DNA of 55,543 nt from Bacillus sp. 7884-1 (GTDB lineage: Bacteria; Bacillota; Bacilli; Bacillales; Cytobacillaceae), in the NCBI RefSeq assembly GCF_002272245.1, contig NZ_NPDD01000146.1, positions 1-55,543 of the forward strand. Reading direction: 5' to 3'. Every line of letters begins with the position of its first letter. The stretch's first letter is position 1. The notes under the pieces are model-generated. The model did no database searches. It was not told the origin of the DNA and saw only the letters and a program-made list of their open reading frames with translations. Positions 25,258 to 34,446 of the stretch are shown here, piece by piece. A program made the translations under genes and the position numbers.

Positions 25258-25310
25258 GATATTGGTATTTCCTTAATGTTGTAAATTCGAGTTTTGCTGG
25301 TAGTGCCACT

Positions 25311-26234
25311 TCATAATTTCCTTATTGCTTTTTGCATTCTTTTGATCTTATGTTGATCAAAATCCCATTTTGATAAGAAGTCTTTTGTGGAAGTATAGCC
25401 TGATTTATAGAGAAAATCAATTTCAGCCTCACTCAATTCAAAATCAGTTGTGTTGATGTTCCCAGAAGAAATTTTAATGGTCCGTTCATTTGTTTCTTCG
25501 TTCAAATGTCTTAAATCATGGGCTTGAAGCATCGTTTTAAATATATTTTTGAAAAGGTGAAGCGGCGTTGGTATAACGGCATCTATGTTAACTTTATCTT
25601 TCACAAAACGAAAGCCAAACGTTGGAAACCGAGGGTTGTCCGTATCGAATAACCATATTGGGAAGTTACTAAGTAATCCACCATCTAAAATATAGGATTT
25701 TTTACGGTCTTTTGATTTCCAAATAACCGGACGGAAGAAAAATGGTATAGAAGCGCTCATCATAACGGCAGTTGAAACTTTTAGATCTGAAGGCGTCATC
25801 CTATAACGATTTAAATCATCTGGCAAAATAAGCATTTGGCCATTCGATACATCTGAAGCAATAATCTTTAACTTTCCATCTGGAAGATCTGCAAATGTCT
25901 TAATTCCTTTTTCTGAGAGAAGTGAATCCACCCATGTTTCCAAATAATCATTTTTATAGATTCCAAGATTAAACATTAGTTCAAGTAAGCTGCCAAAAAT
26001 GGGAATTCGATTCAAGATCGTCCTGCCACGAAGTTTCGAAAAATCAAGTTCTTTAAGGTGCTTTCTAATCTCATAGCTTTTATAGCCGCTTGCCAAAAGA
26101 GCAGCGATTACGGCTCCAGCAGATGTTCCAGCTATTCTTTGCCATTGTACCTTTTCCTCTTCCATCGCTTGAATCGCTCCAACAAAAGCAATCCCTCTAG
26201 CTCCACCACCTTCAAAAACAGCATCTACCTTCAA
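25311..26234 (-). CDS. Patatin-like phospholipase
   Basis: A 307-aa cytosolic protein with the three patatin motifs: oxyanion loop EGGGARGIAFVGAI (residues 8-22), nucleophile GTSAGAV (Ser about 41) and the dyad Asp in DGGLLSNFP. Patatin lipases cleave acyl chains from phospholipids or similar esters with a Ser-Asp dyad. No effector or nucleotidyltransferase of the anti-phage CBASS type is adjacent, so a housekeeping lipase is assumed. Located just before the TOMM operon end, but on its own. Confidence 0.88.
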   Translation of the reverse strand: MKVDAVFEGGGARGIAFVGAIQAMEEEKVQWQRIAGTSAGAVIAALLASGYKSYEIRKHLKELDFSKLRGRTILNRIPIFGSLLELMFNLGIYKNDYLETWVDSLLSEKGIKTFADLPDGKLKIIASDVSNGQMLILPDDLNRYRMTPSDLKVSTAVMMSASIPFFFRPVIWKSKDRKKSYILDGGLLSNFPIWLFDTDNPRFPTFGFRFVKDKVNIDAVIPTPLHLFKNIFKTMLQAHDLRHLNEETNERTIKISSGNINTTDFELSEAEIDFLYKSGYTSTKDFLSKWDFDQHKIKRMQKAIRKL

Positions 26235-26449
26235 CTATTTTCCACCTCGCGATAAGTGTCATTAAATAAAGTAAACTTTTGGGATCGATCCTAGATAAAA
26301 TAAATCTTCATATTCCCCTTCCCCTTCATATTACAAATAATTGTTAAAACTTTAAAGCAATAAAAAAATTTATAATAGACATATAATAAAACAAATCTGG
26401 GTACCTATTTAATTATTGATTCCTTGGGATTAATCTACAGGCAAGCAAA

Positions 26450-26485
26450 TTAAAGGAGAGCAATTTTAAGATCACCCTCCTTTAA
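26450..26485 (-). terminator. Stem-loop at the end of the TOMM operon
   Basis: TTAAAGGAG / CTCCTTTAA 9-bp stem, 14 bases past the dehydrogenase stop; the minus strand continues TTTGCTTGCC, a poor U tract. Likely operon end. Confidence 0.55.
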
Positions 26486-26498
26486 ACTAGTAAAGCTA

Positions 26499-28073
26499 TT
26501 AACAACACAAGCCTCCCATTAGCCAAGGGCGATGTCGAAAGGGGCCGATTGGGATTTGGATTAAGCTGGTTTTTCCTTGTGGGTCCATCTTGTAAAGCTC
26601 ATCACACATATTGGAATCATATCCGAGGAGCGGGTGTCCTCCCATTCCACTGGCTCCTGCCGATAAGAGTAATCGTTGCACGAGCATACCTGCCTCCATT
26701 TGTTGGATTCGGTATCCTCTGTATCCGAGTGTAGGTGCATAGTAATCCTTAACTCCTGTGACATGCAGGCACAGTGGTACTTGTAGCAAATTTACATTAT
26801 TTAACGACATACCAGATTGCAACAGGAGTCGATGATCTCCAAGCTGAACCAGATGTAATGCATGAGCAGTGCTGTCATAGTGGTACGCACCATTAGGAAT
26901 TCCTTCAACATTATACAAACAGAGATTAACTGAGACACGTGTCTCGTGCCTCTGATCCACAGAAACCAAATCATTTCGATACAAAAAGGACTGCGTTGCC
27001 TCGTGTAACAGATTTGCCAATTCGAGTTGACTTACCTTTCCCAAAATGAAATCCATATCTGGGGAAAATCGCTTTCGACAAACAGACCCAAAATCATACG
27101 ACACCCTCTCCGCATATGGAAGAGCCACCGCTTGACCCTCACATTTCCCATTCTCCTGTGCCTCTATCAAAGAAAATAAAGTTGTAGAATCCAGCATGGA
27201 CGCTTCATTTATCTTCGTTAACATCGGATACTCTTTAACTCTCTGTGACCGGACGAAGTGGTTTGGTTGAATCAGTGTCAATTCTCTGCACAACTCCGCT
27301 GCCGAAACTATCCTGTCTCTTTCACCCCCGTTAGCTGACCATATGGTAGGTTCAACCGATAGGGGGATGACCGAATAGACGGCCTCCTCCTTTTCAGATA
27401 AACCAAGCAAATGATTCATGGCCCGATCTAGAAATTGGAAGTATACCCCCGTTTCGAAGCCAAACCGTTTCGATACTTCCAACAACTGTCCCATCAACAC
27501 ACCTGCATCCAATCCCTGCAGTCGGTAGGCAAAGTTATTGTATTTATAAAAGTTTTTCCAAAACATAGTCGATACAAAAACCGTCCCAAAACATGCTGAA
27601 ATGTCACATCGATTCCCAAGAGCCTTGGCAATATAGGAATCAAAATTTCCTTCCCGCAGCAATACTAAGCGATGGTGTGCCACATCGTAATGATATACCC
27701 CAATTGGCAAATCCTCGATTTTTAAATAAACGTATAATTCGTTTGGATATAGCGCTCCACCCGAGGGAGCAAACCTTCTGTACGATTGCATGACGTCTGA
27801 ATGGTCTGTAGCATCCAAGCTAAAGACAGATTGGCTAATTTGAGTAAGGCCGTAAACATACCAAAGAAAATCCCCGATTATACGCAGGTCAGGCATAAAG
27901 GGTTGCTTCAGTTCTTCAAGTGTCAGTGGTACTTCTAGGGATAATGGGACTACAGGTAATCCGCGGTATAGCTTAAAAGGAAGTGGTTTATCCTCCCAAT
28001 CCACTTCCCAATTTGGAATGCTTGCCTTCTCAATGTCAAAATGCAAATTGTGCAGAAACTCATCTAGAATCAT
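26499..28073 (-). CDS. SagB-type FMN dehydrogenase of the TOMM operon
   Basis: A 524-aa ThcOx/SagB-type protein. Two nitroreductase-like halves are visible: the first with RRFAPSGGALYPNELYVYL and GVYHYDVAHHRL, the second with GAYHYDSTAHALHLV and GYRGYRIQQMEAGMLVQRLLLSAGASG. In TOMM pathways this FMN enzyme oxidises azolines made by the YcaO protein to aromatic thiazoles and oxazoles. The double form is common in the heterocycloanthracin clusters. The ATG at 28073 is 7 nt from AGGAGG and only 23 bp past the YcaO stop; last gene of the operon. Confidence 0.88.
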   Translation of the reverse strand: MILDEFLHNLHFDIEKASIPNWEVDWEDKPLPFKLYRGLPVVPLSLEVPLTLEELKQPFMPDLRIIGDFLWYVYGLTQISQSVFSLDATDHSDVMQSYRRFAPSGGALYPNELYVYLKIEDLPIGVYHYDVAHHRLVLLREGNFDSYIAKALGNRCDISACFGTVFVSTMFWKNFYKYNNFAYRLQGLDAGVLMGQLLEVSKRFGFETGVYFQFLDRAMNHLLGLSEKEEAVYSVIPLSVEPTIWSANGGERDRIVSAAELCRELTLIQPNHFVRSQRVKEYPMLTKINEASMLDSTTLFSLIEAQENGKCEGQAVALPYAERVSYDFGSVCRKRFSPDMDFILGKVSQLELANLLHEATQSFLYRNDLVSVDQRHETRVSVNLCLYNVEGIPNGAYHYDSTAHALHLVQLGDHRLLLQSGMSLNNVNLLQVPLCLHVTGVKDYYAPTLGYRGYRIQQMEAGMLVQRLLLSAGASGMGGHPLLGYDSNMCDELYKMDPQGKTSLIQIPIGPFRHRPWLMGGLCC

Positions 28074-28096
28074 ACTCAATCCTCCTAGTGATGCAC

Positions 28097-30043
28097 TTAT
28101 GGAAACGGATGTGGATGCGGATTAAGCTGTTCAGCGGTTAGCGGTTCTTGCGAATATCCAAGTTCCATAGGGACCCTGAATACCCTATCCAGCCCAGATA
28201 CGCGTGTTAGGTGATGTCCAAATGTCATCGGCAGCATCCCCGGAATCAGCACTTTTACGCAATACAGTCCGTTTCGGGCCGTTTCCGGTGTCGTCTGGTC
28301 AACCACAATGACATCGAGATTTAATCTGCGAAATACTCGAACTATATCCTGAAGGTCATCAGTAAGATCTAAATGTGTTGACTTCCACTTGAATTCCTCG
28401 TTAAATGATCGTAATGGACGAAGATCGTCCAGCAAAAACTGCAGGCGCTCTTCTGCTTGCGGCAAACCGTACAGCATTCCATGATCATCCATTTGTTGCA
28501 CCAAGGTAGAATCATGCAGCATTCGTACATACTCCTCCTGGTTCGCCTCTAATTTCTCATCCAATGACAGCATCATACCAGCTAATTCGTGAACCGCCGT
28601 TTTCACCGCTCGTACCGGGTCCAAATGAGATCCGGCCGCACAGATAAGATTCATCCCTTTTTCTTTTCTGTTCTTCGCTATGGCCAAAATACTTGGAATT
28701 CCATGCTCCATCGTTGAGTTATACAAATATAGATCATATTCCGCGACTGCACGCATCCGTTCAATCATTAACTGAAGCTCTTGGTCTTCAATGGAGGCTG
28801 GGTCCAGACGCGGGAGGGGCATCTGCGCGTACCACGTCATCAGGAACGAATCGCGTTCGACCACTTCCAAAATACCGTAGAGAATCGCCTCTTCTAGACT
28901 TCCGCCCAACGCACACCCATTGGAGGTTTCATAGACAAATCCTCGTGATCCGCAGCCCAAACTATAATAAGCAAGCAGCTCTGGAACCAAAATCGGACGC
29001 TCTTGCAAAAACGAATATCCCCACACCCAATCAATCGGGCGATCTGGATCAAATTCTGTAAATGGAAAACCAGGTCTCTCATACTGTTCTTTTTCATGCA
29101 CTCCAACCTCAATCGGATTGAGTGCTTGATTTTTCAAATGATTATAACTGTCATGAACCACTGTCCGTTTTCCACGGGGTTCAAGTCCACAGTACCGCTC
29201 CAACCCTTCTAAAATGGCCGTCAATTCACTAACCGCGAATGAGTTTGTACGGCCTGCTGTTCGTTCGTCCCCCTCGAATAAAGGCAAATTGACACTTACA
29301 TCAGCAAATGTGTGCACGAGGTTAACCATTTTATCATTCAAAAGGCCTGTGCGTTGATCAAGATAGTCATTAGCGAGAACCTCATTCAGGTCATCTAACG
29401 AACGGCTGCGATAACTGTCGCTGGTAACCTTCGGACTTTGCTGCAGAGAAATTCTAGCCATCTCTGGTGTATCGTCAGGTAATGAACTACAAACCTGACA
29501 CAAGGGGACGGGCAGAAACCTGTGCCAGGAACTCTTCAATGTTTTCAGATTGAGAAAACATACCTTTTCTTCAGATTGCGCCTGATTACCTCTAATAATC
29601 TTTTGGACCTCAGCCAGTAATAGGTGCGCCAAGTGAAGAAGACTCGTACGTGTGGCCCAGGGTTCCTGCTGCATTGCTCCTGTTAACTCTAACCTCTTTT
29701 GTATTTCCCACATCTCTCTACGGTCGTGTCCTGTCATAAGACGCCTCATATCTGTACATTGTGAACAACCTTGTGTACCCGGACGAACAAGCGGACCTAT
29801 TACACCCTCTCCAAAAGAAACAAAACCTCTTAGCCAGGGAGTATGTGTTCGATGAAACACCTCTTCTGCTTTTTGATGAACAGAGGGATTCCATGCATCA
29901 TGTAAAACCAATGCCAAATCAATCCTTCCGGGTACAATTGCCCCGAAATCGGTTTGGCGAAATACCAAGTGTTGAGATGACAGTTCTTCACAAATGTGGT
30001 CTGCCAGCAGCCCTTCTCCTACAACCAACATGACAGCACTCAC
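28097..30043 (-). CDS. YcaO cyclodehydratase fused to ThiF/E1-like partner (TOMM)
   Basis: A 648-aa protein. Residues about 1-215 are a degenerate E1/ThiF-like partner with CxxC pairs (GCSQCTDMRR and LCQVCSS), the 'C' domain. Residues about 225-648 are the YcaO domain with the ATP-binding region (RTNSFAVSELTAILEGLERYCGLE; SLEEAILYGILEVVERDSFLM; ...AVHELAGM). The protein ends NPHPHPFP, the proline-rich PxPxP tail needed for cyclodehydratase activity. It converts Cys/Ser/Thr of the precursor to azolines using ATP. GTG start, GAGGAGGG 6-8 nt upstream, overlapping the previous stop by 4 bases (translation coupling). Confidence 0.92.
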   Translation of the reverse strand: MSAVMLVVGEGLLADHICEELSSQHLVFRQTDFGAIVPGRIDLALVLHDAWNPSVHQKAEEVFHRTHTPWLRGFVSFGEGVIGPLVRPGTQGCSQCTDMRRLMTGHDRREMWEIQKRLELTGAMQQEPWATRTSLLHLAHLLLAEVQKIIRGNQAQSEEKVCFLNLKTLKSSWHRFLPVPLCQVCSSLPDDTPEMARISLQQSPKVTSDSYRSRSLDDLNEVLANDYLDQRTGLLNDKMVNLVHTFADVSVNLPLFEGDERTAGRTNSFAVSELTAILEGLERYCGLEPRGKRTVVHDSYNHLKNQALNPIEVGVHEKEQYERPGFPFTEFDPDRPIDWVWGYSFLQERPILVPELLAYYSLGCGSRGFVYETSNGCALGGSLEEAILYGILEVVERDSFLMTWYAQMPLPRLDPASIEDQELQLMIERMRAVAEYDLYLYNSTMEHGIPSILAIAKNRKEKGMNLICAAGSHLDPVRAVKTAVHELAGMMLSLDEKLEANQEEYVRMLHDSTLVQQMDDHGMLYGLPQAEERLQFLLDDLRPLRSFNEEFKWKSTHLDLTDDLQDIVRVFRRLNLDVIVVDQTTPETARNGLYCVKVLIPGMLPMTFGHHLTRVSGLDRVFRVPMELGYSQEPLTAEQLNPHPHPFP

Positions 30044-31959
30044 GTTAATCCCTCCTCTTGAACCAATACCCCAAATATCCCTGACAATCCCTCTTTCAAA
30101 AAAGGTTCTAGTTCTAGTTCATATACAAACAACTGCTTCCCGTTCCCTTCCAAAATTTCCATAGCAGTCAGCAAGTCCTCGGTTTGTAATCTCTCTTCAC
30201 ACGAAGGAATTTCAATGGATAGCGGCACCTTTTCATCCAGAATCATGGATGAAAACTCCAAGGATCGTGCCATAACGAATTCCTCTTCATTTTGCACATT
30301 GAAAATTGCCTGTTGCAGCGCATTTCGTAATGCCAGTGTGATATTCAAATCGACACTGCCATACCATCCGACATTTGTACCAACCCACACAACCGGGAAT
30401 CCAGACACCTCCTCGCCAATCCCTATAATCGGAGCTCCCCGCAAGGTCGTAAGTGCCTGCAAATAATACTGACAGCGTTCATCTTCTACCGTACTTAACT
30501 GCACCGGGTAGAGGGAATACTCCTCTTCAAGGCTTTGTTTGATCAACTCCTCGTCTAAGAATCTTTGTAATCCCCGGCAAACACTTTCAGAGAATGTTTC
30601 ACCTGCTCCCACCTCCACTTCCGGAGGTAGATCCAGCGCTCCGACTAGTTGTGATACATAGTTTTCAATTCCGGACAAACCCGCTTCCCTTCTTGCCTCC
30701 TCATGTGTTAGACCTGTACAGACAATATCACCCAATAGTTCAGCTGGCCTATATGCCAATGGGTTGACTGGTTGAACTCGGCACTGAGCCAATGGCAGCT
30801 GCTGTAAGTCACCCTCCTCCCAAATGTGAAAAATTCCGGATATATTAGATGTCAAATGGTTAAAGGAAAGGAGTAATTGACCTGGATCTACTCTTTCGGT
30901 TCCCTGTGCTAGTCGCTTATCTATATCTTCAACCAATCTAGAAGATGTTTGTCCTGTCACCAGCGGATGAGGCATAAAAGAATGCCAGTTTCCTTCTAAC
31001 GTTTCCAAATCTAGAAGAAAGAATTGATTCTTCTGTTCCTTTTCGGTCACACCCGTAACGTCTTTAAACAACTCAAATACGATGACATTCGCCAGCATGG
31101 CTAAGGGTGTCGAAGCAGAAGCATTAAATTTCTGCTCTCTTAAGAGAGCCCCTTGGTGAATACGGCGCCAAGCAGACTCCCAGTCGGCCTCTGAGTCTGA
31201 ATATACTAACGGACCCGCTAAACCAGCCTGTTCTAAACAGATAGCAGGGAGAAACACTTTCTTCTCTTCCTTGCTAACCCTATGTAGAAGTCGGAGTTCC
31301 TCTACATCATGCTGTTCTGACACATATAAAATATAATCAAACGGTTTTACTATTTCCTCCCAAGTACTTTCCCCCTGCTTGTTTAGAGTGACCTCCTCGA
31401 TCTCCACATCAGGGTCTGTTTTACGGGCATGTGCCACGAGTTCCATCAACCGCTGTCTATTGGTCTGAACACTGTCAGTAATCAACGTTTGGAACTTGGG
31501 CAATCCGGAATCAAGTAACGCCGCAACCAACGAAACAAAAAAAGGACCAGAGCCTACTGCTAACACTTTTGCTTGGCGATAGTTCTGAAAACGGAACCCA
31601 CCTGAATCAAGCAAATTATCCACAAATTCAATTTGAGAGGCATACTTTTTTAGAACCTGTTCCTTCAATTGATGCGGACGGTCTTGACTCACATCTCGAA
31701 CAAACCCATTTCGATAAAGGGCTTCTGCAATTTCAAACACTCTATCTCGATAAGCCACCGGCAAACCGTTAGTCAAATACTCCAATGTGTACTCGCCATT
31801 AAACATGGGGATCAGCTTTTCAACCCATTGATCAATCATACTGCCTTCCATACGGAACGAGCTTACATTGTTCCGAAAAAACACACCACTGTTTGGATCA
31901 GGGAGAAAAAACGTGTCCCTTTTCACTTTCAAACGCATAGAAGGGTTCATATTCGTCAT
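30040..31959 (-). CDS. Thiazole-bacteriocin maturation protein (ocin-ThiF-like, TIGR03693 type)
   Basis: A 639-aa protein of the kind annotated 'putative thiazole-containing bacteriocin maturation protein', found only beside YcaO/SagB genes of heterocycloanthracin clusters. The N-terminal 90 residues look like a leader-binding winged-helix (RRE-like: RLKVKRDTFFLPDPNSG... YTLEYLTNGL). Then there is a Rossmann/ThiF-like part (KVLAVGSGPFFVSLVAALLDSG) and a long second half resembling a degenerate YcaO/partner. It likely hands the precursor leader to the cyclodehydratase. ATG with AAGGAGG upstream; overlaps the YcaO gene by 4 bases. Confidence 0.85.
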   Translation of the reverse strand: MTNMNPSMRLKVKRDTFFLPDPNSGVFFRNNVSSFRMEGSMIDQWVEKLIPMFNGEYTLEYLTNGLPVAYRDRVFEIAEALYRNGFVRDVSQDRPHQLKEQVLKKYASQIEFVDNLLDSGGFRFQNYRQAKVLAVGSGPFFVSLVAALLDSGLPKFQTLITDSVQTNRQRLMELVAHARKTDPDVEIEEVTLNKQGESTWEEIVKPFDYILYVSEQHDVEELRLLHRVSKEEKKVFLPAICLEQAGLAGPLVYSDSEADWESAWRRIHQGALLREQKFNASASTPLAMLANVIVFELFKDVTGVTEKEQKNQFFLLDLETLEGNWHSFMPHPLVTGQTSSRLVEDIDKRLAQGTERVDPGQLLLSFNHLTSNISGIFHIWEEGDLQQLPLAQCRVQPVNPLAYRPAELLGDIVCTGLTHEEARREAGLSGIENYVSQLVGALDLPPEVEVGAGETFSESVCRGLQRFLDEELIKQSLEEEYSLYPVQLSTVEDERCQYYLQALTTLRGAPIIGIGEEVSGFPVVWVGTNVGWYGSVDLNITLALRNALQQAIFNVQNEEEFVMARSLEFSSMILDEKVPLSIEIPSCEERLQTEDLLTAMEILEGNGKQLFVYELELEPFLKEGLSGIFGVLVQEEGLT

Positions 31960-32050
31960 TACGTTCCTCCTTAGCCGAAGCTTTTTCTCATATTTATCAT
32001 CACTATTATCCTATGTATCTCAATTTGTCCCTATGTTAATTGTTGTAGAG

Positions 32051-32088
32051 AGGAGCCCCTACAACCATTGTAGGGGCCCTTCTCCTCT
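32051..32088 (-). promoter_or_regulatory. Strong stem-loop between precursor and maturation genes
   Basis: 9-bp stem CCCCTACAA / TTGTAGGGG with a 3-base loop, extended by GAGGAG / CTCCTC. No U tract follows on the minus strand (TCTACAACAATT), so read-through is expected. It sits in the 168-base gap after the precursor stop and could stabilise the precursor mRNA or dampen transcription of the enzymes. Confidence 0.7.
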
Positions 32089-32127
32089 TCACATACAATC
32101 GAAGTTTTCGTTATAGATTGAAAACGA

Positions 32128-32448
32128 TCAACCGCCGCAACGATGGCCTCCGCCACCACAACGATGTCCGCCACCGCAATTGTGTCCTCCGCAGCGATGT
32201 CCGCCGCCGCAATTATGGCAGCGATGTCCGCCGCAATTGTGGAAGCAATTGTGGAAGCAATTAAAACAATTAAAGCAGTGAAAACAGCTAAAGCAACTAA
32301 AACAGCTAGAACATCGGCCAAAACCACCCACACCTAGGAATATTCGATCCTGATCACCATAGTACTGGTTTTGGTCATAAGAAACAGCTTGGGTCGCTTG
32401 GAAATCGCCAAGATTTAACCCCTGGAGTTGACTTTGAAAATCATTCAT
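32128..32448 (-). CDS. TOMM precursor peptide, heterocycloanthracin/sonorensin family
   Basis: A 106-aa ribosomal peptide. The leader (about 1-44) starts MNDFQSQLQGLNLGDFQA, the hallmark of this family. The core (45-106) has 15 Cys: seven spaced exactly three residues apart (46 to 64, C-x-F-type steps CFSCFHCFN), then widening gaps (68, 72, 77, 80, 86, 91, 97, 104) in a Gly/His/Asn/Arg-rich tail made of GGHRC-like units. Four Ser lie at 47, 48, 51 and 54. Cys and Ser here are the expected azole sites. The ATG has AAGGAGGT 8 nt upstream. First gene of the operon with the three enzymes downstream. Confidence 0.92.
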   Translation of the reverse strand: MNDFQSQLQGLNLGDFQATQAVSYDQNQYYGDQDRIFLGVGGFGRCSSCFSCFSCFHCFNCFNCFHNCFHNCGGHRCHNCGGGHRCGGHNCGGGHRCGGGGHRCGG

Positions 32449-32488
32449 TTTTCATTACCTCCTTATATATTTAAACAAGGGCAGCAGC

Positions 32489-32519
32489 AACTTGAAATTA
32501 GAACAGAACAAACTTGAAA
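32489..32519 (-). promoter_or_regulatory. TTTCAAGTT direct repeat upstream of the TOMM precursor
   Basis: On the minus strand TTTCAAGTT occurs twice, 22 bases apart (two helix turns), at 32511-32519 and 32489-32497, about 40-70 bases before the precursor ATG. The proximal copy is at a possible -35 position for a weak TAAATA/TATATA box. A regulator-binding site is plausible; not proven. Confidence 0.4.
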
Positions 32520-32690
32520 GTAGATAAACACCCTGTTTTTTAAAAACCTTTCCCAACAAAATATGTACATTGGGTGGGTATTGCTACTATTAAAAAAGCC
32601 TAATTATAAGGGTTCGATGAAAATCCCATTCGTATAGTCCATCTTTCTGTCATATTAACGAAAAAGAATAAATCCTTATCAAAAAAAAAA

Positions 32691-32766
32691 CCCTTTCGTG
32701 TATACAGTTCTAACTGTTTACACAAAAGGGATTATCAATCAGTTAACATAATAATGTTATTAGCAA
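32691..32766 (-). terminator. Dispersed terminator repeat, copy 1
   Basis: Hairpin 32691-32730 (CCCTTT.GTGTA.ACAGTT / AACTGT.TACAC.AAAGGG) followed on the minus strand by a run of ten T. The 50 bases on its right (TACACAAAAGGGATTATC... ATTAG) match copy 2 almost exactly. It ends the MBL hydrolase gene. Also in the family: 35623-35700 and 40459-40500. Confidence 0.8.
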
Positions 32767-32778
32767 AATAATTCATGA

Positions 32779-33732
32779 TCATTTGACGATAGAACGATAA
32801 TACAATTTTCCGCCCTTCCATTCACTAGAGATTTCACCATTCTTTTCAAGGTAAATAAGTCGAGTAATGGTGGCCAAAAATGGAGCAAAAAATTTGGTAT
32901 CACTTAGTGGACCGTATATTTCCTGACAAACCTTCCATGCTGTTTTTTCTTCGGTCCCAACAATTTTTAAAATCTGTTGCAAGCGATGTTTGTGACCAGT
33001 GATCATGTCGTCTATCCGCTCATTCAAATTGTAAATGAGTTCCCCATGACCTGGGAGCACTAGTTTGGCAGGATAAGCCATTAACCTTTCCAAAGAGGCA
33101 AAGTTATCTTTTATTGGATTCAGGTCGTTTTCTGACCAAAGAGCAATGATGGGAGAAAGTCCCGCTAAAATATGATCCCCAGTGATCATCACCTGTTGAT
33201 TATGATTATATAAACAGAAATGATCCGAGGAATGCCCTGGCGTCCATATGGTTTCATACATTTCGTTCCCCAGCTTTATCGTTTGCTGGTTTTCAAAAAG
33301 TCCATCAGGTTCAAATTCATAAGCATCTTCTTCTAAATTCCCCATATTCCGAGGGATTTCAGGGCCACCATGTGTCTTTAATAAGCTAAGAATCCAATTT
33401 CCATTATCATGATTTCGTTTTCTCTGAATTTCTTTATAACCTAAACTTGAAATATAGACAGGAACATGATGCTGTTGTTGAAACCATCTAGCTAGTCTAA
33501 TATGATCTGGATGAGCATGGGTTAAGACTAATTTCTCGATTTTAATTCCCGAAGCTAACGTTTTCTCCCAAATATCGATAGATTCTTTCGCTTCACTACC
33601 AGTGTCAACAATCGTAAAGCCGTTATCTCCTTTAAACAAGAAGCTGTTCATTTCATACATTCCAAACGGATACCGAACGACAAGTTGATAAATGTCCTCG
33701 GAAATTTTCGTTAGCGTTGGGAACTGACCCAC
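32779..33732 (-). CDS. MBL-fold metallo-hydrolase
   Basis: A 317-aa metallo-beta-lactamase-fold protein with the metal motif THAHPDHIRLA (HxHxDH), the further ligands in WTPGHSSDHFCLY and MITGDHILAG, and a distal LVLPGHGELI. It most resembles the YqjP/RNase-Z-like and LACTB2-like hydrolases with a C-terminal winged-helix domain (about 240-315: WKVCQEIYGPLSD... TRLIYLEKNGEI). Substrate unknown. It sits alone beside the TOMM operon and on the same strand, but it has its own terminator. Confidence 0.85.
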   Translation of the reverse strand: MGQFPTLTKISEDIYQLVVRYPFGMYEMNSFLFKGDNGFTIVDTGSEAKESIDIWEKTLASGIKIEKLVLTHAHPDHIRLARWFQQQHHVPVYISSLGYKEIQRKRNHDNGNWILSLLKTHGGPEIPRNMGNLEEDAYEFEPDGLFENQQTIKLGNEMYETIWTPGHSSDHFCLYNHNQQVMITGDHILAGLSPIIALWSENDLNPIKDNFASLERLMAYPAKLVLPGHGELIYNLNERIDDMITGHKHRLQQILKIVGTEEKTAWKVCQEIYGPLSDTKFFAPFLATITRLIYLEKNGEISSEWKGGKLYYRSIVK

Positions 33733-33786
33733 TATAAAACCCCTTCTTTCTTGTATGTATTATTAAATCCTAAGTCTAGCTATTTA

Positions 33787-34221
33787 TTAAATGTTCGTTA
33801 ATTGACCGTTTATTAATTCTTTATCTAATTCTCTTACTTGATCAAAAGACTGTAGGAGTACGTCCGGGACCAACGTTCTTCCATAAACCCAAGCATTCAT
33901 CTCAATTTGAGTTTTTAACTTTGCTATTTCATCATCTTCACCATACTTGAAAGTCCTTAAATCATGTTTATTTTTCTTAAAATCCAAGTAATAACCAATT
34001 ACATGATACAGAATAATTTTTACAAGATTTTCATCTGTCTCTTTCATTCTAATTTTGCTAATATAACCGTTAACTTGAAGGTAATTAAATTTAATCGTAT
34101 TTGTTGAAACGTTATAACTCATAGGTACAGGTAGTTTATTATTAATTTCATAGTCAATGTTTAAATGGTGATTATTTAATGTATCTTCAATGATTTTCTC
34201 AATATTCCAGATTTTCAGCAT
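33787..34221 (-). CDS. Hypothetical protein with zincin-like helix pattern
   Basis: A 144-aa soluble protein. The segment VKIILYHVIGYYLDFKKNKHD followed by IEMNAWVYGRTLVP resembles the helix pair of ImmA/IrrE-type metallopeptidases (HExxH...E..A), but the first Glu and second His are absent, so no catalytic claim is made. It lies 54 bp upstream of the MBL gene, probably in one transcript. Family not recognised with confidence. Confidence 0.55.
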   Translation of the reverse strand: MLKIWNIEKIIEDTLNNHHLNIDYEINNKLPVPMSYNVSTNTIKFNYLQVNGYISKIRMKETDENLVKIILYHVIGYYLDFKKNKHDLRTFKYGEDDEIAKLKTQIEMNAWVYGRTLVPDVLLQSFDQVRELDKELINGQLTNI

Positions 34222-34446
34222 GTTACAAACACTTCCCTTTATGAATTACTTCGCCGTATTTTGAATTTTCTCTACACTTAACAATTTTACACATAATGAT
34301 TAAATCTTTAAAGCAAATAATCAAATATTAATAGAGATAGAATGAAAGTATTCACTTCAAGGGTCACATTGGAAATATCGATAAAATCATGATAAAGTAA
34401 TAATTTTGATAGGGTTTAGACTTAACAAATGAAATGAGGGATGAAC

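Noticed and set aside
25311..26234. Patatin as a CBASS-type anti-phage effector
   Set aside because: No nucleotidyltransferase or sensor gene is adjacent, and the protein looks like a stand-alone housekeeping lipase.
32031..32333. Ala/Ile-rich frame (about 100 aa) overlapping the TOMM precursor
   Set aside because: It is the out-of-frame reading of the Cys/Gly/His repeat DNA of the precursor; it has no ribosome site of its own and its composition is an artefact of the repeat.
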